A stretch of DNA of 64,000 nucleotides, taken from assembly GCF_037392515.1 (NCBI RefSeq), contig NC_090290.1, forward strand, positions 26,061,753 to 26,125,752, written 5' to 3'. Each line of letters starts with the position of its first letter. The first letter of the stretch is position 1. This DNA comes from Haliotis asinina. Lineage: Eukaryota > Mollusca > Gastropoda > Lepetellida > Haliotidae. Under the pieces are notes generated by a model. It saw nothing but the letters and a program-made list of their open reading frames with translations, was not told where the DNA came from and searched no databases. This document shows positions 51,801-60,413 of this stretch, piece by piece. The position numbers were made by a program, and so were the translations under genes.

Positions 51801-54800
51801 ACCATTGCCTCTCTCTGTAATCACCACTGTTGCCCTCATTAGTCATCACTGTCACAGTCATCACTTTCAACTTCATGAGTGATCACTGTCACCCTCATTA
51901 GTCACCACTGTCATCCACATGTGTCACCACTGCCACCGTCATTAGTCACCACCATCACCCACGTTAGTCACCACGGTCATACGCAATAGTAACAACTGTC
52001 ACCCACACGTCACCACTGTCACCCTCATTAGTCACCAGTCACCACTGCCAACCACATGTGTCACCACTGTCACCCTCACTAGTCACCAGTCACCACTGTC
52101 ACCCTCGTCAATCATCACTGTCACCACCATTAGTAACCACTGCCACCCAAATTTAGTCACAACACTTGTAGAACTTTCATGTACAGTTACACCTGCATAA
52201 TATCACAGATATATGTGACCAACCCAGACTTGTATGATGTACTGTCATTTCCCATGTTATCCAATATGTTTTATAGCTGAAATTATCATTACAGCGCATG
52301 CACGTTATCAGAAATGAGTGGACCACTGTAACTTGATAATGCCTGCAAAATACCTGATGATGGTCCATTATCAAGACCATTGTTATGTGATGTCATAAGT
52401 AGCTCAGCAGATGATGTTCAGTCACCTACTTCTCATATGAATTTGGATTCATTATTGGCGATATTTCTGGCTCACATTCATGACATGTATATTTGCCATT
52501 ACGTACTTTCATGTCTGTGCCAACCGTAACAATTGTACCATAAACTACAACACACAGCAATGAAAACATCGACTGGAATTATAATGTGGTTGAAAACAAT
52601 GGTGGCTGGTAGTATGGACAAAGGTCAAGGTCGAATGTCGTCACTCTCAGTAGTGACGTCATCTGTGTTGTTCAATGATATGTTTACATTTGTAAAAAGT
52701 ATTTCAGTGACCTCTGTCGTTTGTTGTGACAGTAACTGCTTCAAATCTGATGTCGTTTTATACTTATTCCATTAATATTCTGTCCATTTTAACTATAATA
52801 ATGGTAATGCTGTTTTTCAATGCATTATCATTTGCAGAAGCCCTTCGTCTTTTCAACTGCCATCCTGTGTCAGGCAGTTAATGAAAGACCTCAGGTTTCT
52901 GCAAATGATAATGCACTGAAAAATAGTGTTACCCCTATAATATTTACTACACCAATGGGTTTTGTTGTTAGTACTGTTATACTGAAGGTTCAGTTCCTAG
53001 AGAAACCTTCTAGATCACCTGATTGTAGGTTCACAGTAATGTTTCTTTACTGATGTGTTGTTGTACAGAATACTAGGCTAGATGGCATATAGAGTTTCTG
53101 GCCAAACTGAATCAAGATTCAGGTTTGACCAGAAGCAATGTCTTTGTCAAATTCATTATTGTTGCTTATTGATGCACTAGAAACATAGGGTTGTTATTTT
53201 ATTTTGACAGAGCTGAAAATTTGAAAAAGAAACTCAAAATTGCCAGTCCTGATAATAACCAGGGAAAACAAATCCCAAACCAGTCAGGGAGAGTTATGCC
53301 TCCTCTTGGTTTTGGAGCCTTTTCAGAGGATGATGATAAACCTCGGCCCCGTCCACAACCCCAGGGGATGCCGGGACCCCCTCCGTCATCCTCAGGGCCA
53401 ACCAATGTTGGTGCCACTTCTTACACCAAAGAAGAAATAGCAGTAATTAGGTAAATATTAATACATTGTCTTTTAGTTAGTTATTAGTAAACATTAGTTT
53501 TTGTATGTCATTTGTCATCTAATGATATAACATACTACTCCTCAATGATTTTGATTTATCTCTGCAGAATCCAATTGTTACATATCATAAGAGCTTTTCA
53601 CATGTGTATAGTCATTAGGTTATATCAACTGCAAGTGGAACACTATGTGAGGCTGGTAATATTATTTCCTTTAGAAACTACTGGCTACTGACCCGACACT
53701 TTGCATGCTGCTTTCCAAAAATGATAGCACCCGTATTTGTTCAAGAGAATGAGTTTAAATATGGCTGTCATGGATGCCATTTTATAGTTTTTATTATATC
53801 CTCTGTAGATCCATGTTTTTGGAATTTAGTGTATCTGTTTGTAGTAGGTTTAGCAACACATGATCCGCTTTTGGAACATTTATTGTTTGACCTTTCTCAC
53901 ATTAACCATTTGACCTTGGTCTCTAGAAATTGTTGCATCTGAATATTTTCAAGTGGTTTGAATCAGATTCTCAGTATTCTGAAAAACCTGTTATGGATGC
54001 TTGTCTGCAATACTTTTGTGATTTATTTAGCCTTGTTTTCACAGTGGTCTTTATTTAAGTTTTCTGTTGAGATCATTACATTTATGTGTTGTTTTCCATT
54101 GCACGGGTTATTGCTGAAACTATATGAATATCAACTTTCTTCATTTACTTTCCAACTGTTGATTATATATGCAGGTGAGCTACAGTGTGTTATTATTTCA
54201 TTTGAATTGACAGTGGAATACAATTTGGTGGTACTTAGTTATGAACACCAGTAATTGGACTGACATTAGTAAAGAGATGTTCACTGGACAAATTAGTTTC
54301 TTTGACATGCAATTATATTTCTGCATTTTCAGAAGCACCTCAAATATCAATGGTCGAGAGTATGTCCCATTTCTGTCTGTTGATCTGAAGGAGAGGTTTG
54401 CCTTCCCAGTGCCTTTCACGTGAGTAGGTCTGACTGGGAGGTGGATGAGGAGGGAGGAGAAACTTCATATGTTTGAACAGACTTTGTATCAGCTCTTACA
54501 CTTCATGTCATGCTTTGTTCTAGATATGAACAATATTCACTCATGGAAATGACTAACTGACTAACATGTCTCTTAATTCCCTGGAAGTGTGCATGTTGTG
54601 AGGTTTGAGACTTGCTAACAAAGAATGGGTTTTCTTGGCCCTACACTATCAGCAACTCAGGGCCTCAGCAAATATTCCAGCTTTATGACGGCAGTCTGTA
54701 AATAATTGATTCTGTATCAGATAAACCAGTGATCAACTACATGAACCTTGATCTTCGAATTAGGATACAATGCCATGTGTCAAATAATGTCACTGAGTCT

Positions 54801-57800
54801 GACCACCCAATCCTTATGGTTGCTTCTTATGACAGGCATAGGTTACTGAGGATCAATTCTAGCCCAGATCTTTTTGTGTTGATGGTGATAAAGATGGGAA
54901 ATAATGCTCTATATGCTGTTCCAAGTGATAAAGATAAGATGTAAAGCTGTATATGCTGTTGTAGTGATTCTAGTGATAAGTGATGGGAAGAAACACTCTA
55001 TATGTTTTTCTAGTGATAAGGATAAGATGTAATGCTCTGTATGCTGTTCTAGTGATAAGGATAAGATGTAATCCTGTATATGCTGTTCTAGTGATAAGGA
55101 TAAGATGTAATGTTCTATATGCTGTTCTAGTGATAAGGATAAGATGTAATGTTCTATGTGCTGTTCAGGTGATAAGGATAAGATGTAATGTTCTACATGC
55201 TGTTCTAGTGATAAGGATGGGAAACTGGCCATGTCCCCCAAACAGAGGTCACAGTTTGGGAAATGGGGTCGAGCTGAAGATTTCTGTGAAGATCCAAAGA
55301 TGATCCTGGCCGTTTCTCCATTTAGCATCAGGCAGGTGAGGAAAGTTATGTCAGGAAGGGGGAACCATTACCTGTAGCCAGACAGGTGTGATATTTTACT
55401 TGTATGTTAGATAGACAGATGAGAAGTTTTAAGGACTATAATAACTGGACATAGGATAGTGAGTTTACCTGTACTTCAGACAGGTGAAAAGTGTTTCCTG
55501 TATATCAGACAGGTGAGCATTGTGGATATAGACTTGTTTGGACTATATATCAGTGAGTGAGTGTATCTGTAGTTTCAGCAGTCTGTTAGTGGTATTTCAG
55601 AAAAGCTGAAATATGATTTCAGAATGTTTGTTCTGTCATCATATGAATAATATTTGAAAAAACTGCATTCATCTTGTGCATTGTGCAAGGTGTGATTCAT
55701 TGGAAAAGTGTGAGAGATTTTGTCTTGTGTTTCAGACCATAGTATCTGACTGCAGTTTTGTGGCCTCTGTGGCCATCAGTGCCCAGTATGAACGGAGGTT
55801 CAAGAAGAAGCTGATCACCAGGTGAGTGCAGCAGCATGAGAGGCTACTCACACCATGGCACCTCCAGCTCAGCGTCCCACTGCTAACCAGCTCCAGCGCT
55901 CAGTTGTTTCCACAGAGTGCCCACTGAGTGGTTGAGATATACAACTTGGGTACCTTATTCCCCGATATTGATATTGAGCTGATATAGTTTATCAGTTTAA
56001 TTCTAGTGTCCTAACCTGAATGTACTGTTGCTCTTTGTATTTCACTGCAAAACAGATATATTCATTATCCATTGCAGCATCATTTACCCCCAGAACCGCC
56101 AGGGAGAGCCCGTATACAACCCGTGTGGGAAGTACATGGTTAAACTCAACATTAACGGTGTGCATCGGAAGGTAGGTGCTGATACAATCACTTCATCTAG
56201 AATCCGGGACATTTTGTATATAAAAGTGCTTGTGCAGTTAACTAAGGAGTAATTAATTCAAATCAATTGTTTGAATATAACAATATGATGCTGATATCAC
56301 CCCCTGCCTCCTGTTGACCCTATACACATGTTCCACATGCTTGTCTCCCTTTGTCTTCTGCTGTCTGTCTGTTATAATCTTGTACCATCTGTCGCCTGTA
56401 GACTTATGAGCAGTTGTACCATATCTTCTGTGCAGGTTATTCTTGACGACTACTTCCCCATTAGTAAACATGGTGAGCTTCTGTGCTCCTTCTCAACCAA
56501 TCGGAATGAGCTGTGGGTGTCCCTGCTGGAGAAGGCCTACATGAAGGTTATGGGCGGATATGACTTCCCAGGATCCAACTCGGTATGTAGGAGTAGATGT
56601 CTCCAAGTTATCCATAAAGGCAATTCATCAATTGAATGAAATGATGTATTACGAACATTTTCAAAACATAGATATCGCATATAATAAATTGTTAAGATGT
56701 TGTGCGTTTGACTTTCAACATGCTTGATTCATGTTGATTAATTGTAGGTATAATTTGTTATTTGCTTGCTGTTTCAGAACATTGACTTACATGCCTTGAC
56801 GGGATGGATCCCAGAGAGAGTGGCTATCAGGCCAGGCAGTCAGGAGTTTGACAAGGACCGTGAGTTCAAGAGACTACTGGAACGCTTCCACAAGGGACAC
56901 TGTCTGATAACTGTGGCAACTGGAGAGATGTCTGAAGCTCATGCTGACAGAGCCGGACTAGTGCCAACACATGCCTACGCCATGTTGGATATCAGGGAGG
57001 TCAAGGTCAGTAATGAACATTTTGAAGGGCATATAAAACATGTCATGACTAGGTAGAAATTGTTCTGTTTCTGTTGACTTGGTCATTATTTCACTTCCTA
57101 GGGTCAGCGGCTGTTCTTATTGAAGAATCCATGGAATCATTTACGCTGGAAAGGAAATTTTTCTGAAAATGATACAACACACTGGACACCTGATCTACAG
57201 AAGGCCTTGAACTATGACCCCAAAAGTGCTCAGACATTTGACAATGGTATGTTTGATGAAATAGCATGTAAGATGAAAAATCTTGTGTGTGATGGAAGAT
57301 TGCATGTGTGGTGGTGTGTGAGTTGAATGCTGGTGTGTGAGGTGAATGCTGGTGTGTGAGATGAATGATGGTGTGTGGTGTGTGAGGTGAATGATGGTGA
57401 GTGAGTGAGTGCGTGAGTTTAGTTTTACCTCCCACTCAGCCATATTCAAGCTATATGGCGGCGGTCTGTAAATAATCGAGTCTGGACCAGACAATCCAGT
57501 GATCAACAACATGAGGATCGATCTGCGCAATTGGGAACCGATGACGTGTCAAGGAAGTCAGCGAGCCTGAAGACCCGATCCCTTTAGTCGCCTCTTATGA
57601 CAAGCATAGTCGCCTTTTATGGCAAGCATGGGTTGCTGAGGGCCTATTCTACCCCGGGACCTTCACGGATCTGATGGTGTTTGAGGCGAATGATGGTGTG
57701 TGAGGCGAATGGTGGTGTGTGAGGTGAATGGTGGTGTGTGAGGTGAATGATGGTGTGTGAGGTGAATGATGGTGTGTGAGGTGAATGATGGTGTGTGAGA

Positions 57801-59446
57801 TGAATGATGGTGTGTGAGGTGAATGATGGTGTGTGAGATGAATGATGGTGTGTGAGATGAATGATGGTGTGTGAGATGAATGATGGTGTGTGAGATGAAT
57901 GATGGTGTGTGAGATGAATGATGGTGTGTGAGATGAATGATGGTGTGTGAGATGAATGATGGTGTGTGAGGTGAATGGATATACATTTACATTGTTAACT
58001 GTGATACATATGCTGATGTAATCTTTGTGTTTCCAGGTGTGTTCTGGATCGACTATGACTCCCTGTGTTCCTTCTATGATGTCTTCTACATCAACTGGAG
58101 TCCTGAGTTATTCACACACACCACATGTATACACCAGTAAGTCCACCAACCGGAATTCTCTCTCTGGCCACTGGTCCTTACCCTAGTCAGTCATGACTGT
58201 TAACCACTCTTTCAATAGACATCATTAGAGCATTGGTTACAGGCAATCTGCTTCATAGATCCCCATGTTTGGCGTAAAACCACTTGGATTAGGCCTGCAT
58301 TATTTCACATAGCTGATGGCATTTCAACATCCTACAAATACCTTTGAATAGGGTGCTTGGTAATGCATTCTTTCCCTCCATTTGCCATCTTGGAAGTATG
58401 GAGACCATTGTTCCTGGAAACCATTATGGTGGCTTAGATGTTGGTAATCACTGGGTCATCACTTTATTCCTAAAGACATAGTGTATAAATCAGTCATATT
58501 TCATACTGAGCAATAATTGTTTAATGGACAGTATGTAAGTATATGTTTCTGGTCCCACAGTTCCTGGCATGCCAAGGAAGGTCCCAAGAAAGACAGCTAC
58601 AATATTAGTGACAACCCGCAGTATCGGCTGGAGGTCAAGGCCAGCAAGCCAGCTGCTGTTTGGATCCTCCTCACCAGACACATCACAGATAAGGCAAGTC
58701 ATGTGGCATATCACAGATAAGGCAAGTCATGTGGCATATCACAGATAAGGCAGGTCTTGTGGCATATCACAGATAAGGCAAGTCATGTGGCATATCATAG
58801 ATAGGGCAGGTCATGTGGCATATCACAGATAAGGCAAGTCATGTGGCATATCATAGATAGGGCAGGTCATGTGACATATCATAGATAAAGCAAGTTCTGT
58901 TACATATGATAGATAAGGCAAGTCATGTGACATATCATAGATAAAGCAAGTTCTGTTACATATGATAGATAAGGCAAGTCATGTGACATATCATAGATAA
59001 AGCAAGTTCTGTTACATATGATAGATAAGGCAAGTCATGTGACATATCATAGATAAAGCAAGTCATGTGACATATGATAGATAAGGCAAGTCATGTGACA
59101 TATCATAGATAAAGCAAGTTCTGTTACATATGATAGATAAGGCAAGTCATGTGACATATCATAGATAAAGCAAGTTCTGTTACATATGATAGATAAGGCA
59201 AGTCATGTGACCTGTTACAGATAAGGCAATTAATGTGACATATAGATAAGACAAGTTATGTGACACATTACAGATAAGGAAAGTGCTGGTCACAGGTAAA
59301 GTCGTGTGACATATCATGAATATCTATCAGACTGGTTGCAGTGGCCATATATTTGTTTCTATGGTTCCAGGATGATTTTGCAGACAACAAGGAGTTCATT
59401 ACTGTGTTGGTGTACAAGACTGGGGGCAAGAGAGTCTTCTATCCCT
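45828..59446 (+). CDS. CAPN7: Calpain-7, MIT-domain cysteine protease (3' end outside or unseen)
   Basis: Coding exons: 45828-45959, 46426-46543, 47451-47506, 48979-49095, 51175-51242, 53211-53450, 54333-54419, 55209-55335, 55736-55821, 56078-56171, 56436-56582, 56778-57005, 57102-57246, 58037-58136, 58561-58693, 59371-59446. All join in frame. Two MIT domains come first ([36 protein letters not shown]), then a proline-rich linker, then the protease core with catalytic Cys in [13 protein letters not shown], His in [12 protein letters not shown] and Asn in [13 protein letters not shown]. The calpain beta-sandwich begins with [14 protein letters not shown] and [16 protein letters not shown]. 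Calpain-7 (PalBH) binds ESCRT-III through its MIT domains and acts at endosomes (family knowledge). Intron 15 uses a GC donor. The final part of the second beta-sandwich domain is not found before 64,000. Confidence 0.93.
48482..48530. repeat. Imperfect palindrome of TGGCCCAATGTT words
   Basis: GGCCCAATGTTTGGCAATGTTGGGCC is followed by AACATCTGCCAACATTGGGCC. The outer GGCCCAATGTT / AACATTGGGCC and the inner words form nested inverted repeats. It is possibly the end of a small transposon. No target duplication was identified. Confidence 0.45.
48570..48742 (+). repeat. tRNA-SINE tail, degraded
   Basis: Contains AGGCCCAGATTCAATTCCCC (B-box area), then GAAGCCCATTTCTGATGTCCCCC, then ATTGTTGGAATATTGTTGGAATAG and GCAGAACCCAACTCACT. 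This follows the order of the tail of the SINE at 23,830-23,998. Confidence 0.55.
49096..50100. other. CAPN7 intron 4, left part
   Basis: No gene is recognised. It is AT-rich unique-looking sequence with an ATTAATTAAGAATTAAG run near 49,170. Confidence 0.35.
50380..50995 (+). pseudogene. DIRS-like copy D: gag/RT junction and recombinase N-terminus
   Basis: Near 50,580 a frame reads [20 protein letters not shown], comparable with HLQRYWQNWGLLNDDYI of copy B. After a deletion, 50,767-50,880 reads [20 protein letters not shown] then [20 protein letters not shown]. The FL-x-FL...STI-x-AYL pattern is that of the N-terminal DNA-binding domain of tyrosine recombinases. It is the only trace of the recombinase in this window. 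Short and decayed. Confidence 0.5.
51256..52150 (+). repeat. Minisatellite CACTGTCACCCTCATTAGTCAC, CAPN7 intron 5
   Basis: About 40 variable units of roughly 21-24 bp built from CACTGTCACC, CTCATTAGTCA and CCACATGTGTCA. It begins within about 15 bp of the exon-5 donor (51,243). It is very pyrimidine/CA-rich on the + strand. Confidence 0.9.
52151..53210. other. CAPN7 intron 5, right part
   Basis: No gene is recognised. A hairpin-like pair, TGCATTATCATTTGCAGAA (52,830) and TTCTGCAAATGATAATGCA (52,898), faces across about 50 bp, so a short foldback element is likely there. Confidence 0.45.
54640..54875 (+). repeat. SINE-like repeat, degraded + copy, CAPN7 intron 7
   Basis: Follows the family order: CAGCAAATATTCCAGCTTTATG, CAGTCTGTAAATAAT, CCAGTGATCAACTACATGA, ATGCCATGTGTCAAATAA, GAGTCTGACCACCCAATCC, TATGACAGGCATAGGTTACTG and AATTCTAGCCC. 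Confidence 0.7.
54880..55208 (+). repeat. Minisatellite carrying copies of the exon-8 splice acceptor
   Basis: Eight or nine units of about 39 bp, each with TGCTGTTCTAG followed by TGATAAGGAT. The same TGTTCTAG|TGATAAGGATG is the real acceptor and first codons of CAPN7 exon 8 at 55,201-55,219. The most distal unit (54,887) also copies the exon's GATGGGAAA. The array ends exactly at the functional site. Confidence 0.85.
57307..57980 (+). repeat. 19-bp minisatellite split by a SINE, CAPN7 intron 13
   Basis: Units of GGTGTGTGAGATGAATGAT (with AGGTGAATGGT variants) occupy 57,307-57,397 and 57,672-57,980. The SINE-like copy at 57,398-57,665 sits between. About sixteen units lie to the right and four to the left. 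Confidence 0.88.
57398..57665 (+). repeat. SINE-like repeat, reference-quality full copy
   Basis: Starts GTGAGTGAGTGCGTGAGTTTAG, then CAGCCATATTCAAGCTATATGG, CGGTCTGTAAATAATCGAGTC, GACAATCCAGTGATCAACAAC, GCGCAATTGGGAACCGATGAC, AGCGAGCCTGAAGACCCGATC, GGGTTGCTGAGGGCCTATTC, and ends CCCCGGGACCTTCACGG. Other copies in the window are fragments of this order. I see no tRNA-like box pair in it, so its class is uncertain. Confidence 0.75.
58684..59230 (+). repeat. 28-bp minisatellite carrying copies of the exon-15 GC donor
   Basis: Close to twenty units of CACAGATAAGGCAAGTCATG plus TGGCATAT. The first unit is the 3' end of CAPN7 exon 15 and its donor, AGATAAG|GCAAGT (58,694). Later units alternate between GATAAGGCAAGT and GATAAAGCAAGT, giving a 56-bp higher-order repeat. 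Confidence 0.88.
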
Positions 59447-60014
59447 GTGAGTAATCCTGGGTGTATTATCTGAACTCACCAGACAAGTAGTTGATATACT
59501 GTCCCTGGGGGCACAGTGTGACACAGTACGTGGGTAGATGAGGATCATAGGGTGTACCCCTGGAGGAAGGGGTACTGTGTGTACTGGAAAAGACAGCTGA
59601 AAATGTCGAGGGTGCATATTCACCTGTTCAGCTGTCAGTCAACACTGGCTTGCCCATCGTCTATCTGGACAAACCTCAAATTTTATTGGATAGGGTAACT
59701 ACTTTGTACCAGACCCTCATTGTGACATTTGTCCAGATTGACCTAATATGCTTGGGTGAAGCGTCAAAGGTGCTGACAGTTTTATATTTGACCATAATGT
59801 ACATTTAGTTTTCCTTATTCAGACTCATGCTTTCTTGCTGATCTCCTCCCTTTATGTGAAGATACTGGAACACTATCCCTTACTGTTTCCTTCTTTTGAA
59901 GCGGACCTACGATCAAGATCACCCTCACCCACAGGAAGCCTCCCCATTTCCCGCCACACTGGTCAAATGACCAGCTCTGTCACTGTCTCCTCCATCACCT
60001 GATTAGACAGTTGG
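59447..60014. other. Region after the last recognised CAPN7 exon
   Basis: The donor CCCT|GTGAGT closes exon 16 at 59,446. The remainder of the C-terminal beta-sandwich domain should follow, but no matching frame is seen here. A candidate acceptor at 59,892-59,897 leads only to an unrelated Ser/Arg-rich short frame. Confidence 0.35.
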
Positions 60015-60200
60015 AGTGAGTGAGTGAGTGAGTTTAGTTTTACGCCTCACTCAGCAATATTCCAGCTATATTCCAGCTATATATATTCCAGCAGTCTGTA
60101 AATAATTTAGTTTGGACCAGACAAATCACTTATCAACAACATGAGGATTGATCTGCGTAATTGGGAACCGATGACATGTGTCAATCAAGTCAATCATGCT
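60015..60200 (+). repeat. SINE-like repeat, 3'-truncated at the 49-bp array
   Basis: GAGTGAGTGAGTTTAGTTTTACGCCTCACTCAGCAATATT, then CAGTCTGTAAATAAT, CAACAACATGAGGATTGATC, AATTGGGAACCGATGACATG. It stops at CAATCATGCTCC, where the 49-bp minisatellite begins. Confidence 0.75.
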
Positions 60201-60413
60201 CCTGGTGTAGGTTATGGCTATCTACGTCTACTCCGTATCATTATGTCCTACTGGTGTAGGTTATGGCTATCTACGTCTACTCCGTATCATTATGTCCTAC
60301 TGGTGTAGGTTATGGCTATCTACGTCTACTCCGTATCATTATGTCCTACTGGTGTAGGTTATGGCTATCTACGTCTACTCCGTATCATTATGTCCTACTG
60401 GTGTAGGTTATGG
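60201..60413 (+). repeat. 49-bp minisatellite, left part
   Basis: About 4.3 essentially identical units starting CTGGTGTAGGTTATGGCTAT and ending CGTATCATTATGTCCTA. It is cut by the element at 60,414 within GGTTATGG and resumes at 63,227. Confidence 0.92.

Noticed and set aside
54909-55328. Minus-strand frame with repeated [11 protein letters not shown]
   Set aside because: It is the reverse reading of the splice-acceptor minisatellite and exon 8.
57663-57986. Minus-strand frame made of [10 protein letters not shown] repeats
   Set aside because: It is only the reverse reading of the 19-bp minisatellite.
59898-60004. Next coding exon of CAPN7
   Set aside because: The acceptor is acceptable, but the frame (Ser/Arg/Pro-rich, then TGA) does not resemble the calpain-7 C-terminal domain.
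60201-60413. 49-bp direct repeats as a CRISPR array
   Set aside because: Units are contiguous with no spacers, and the window is animal nuclear DNA. The same applies to the 28-bp array at 58.7-59.2 kb.
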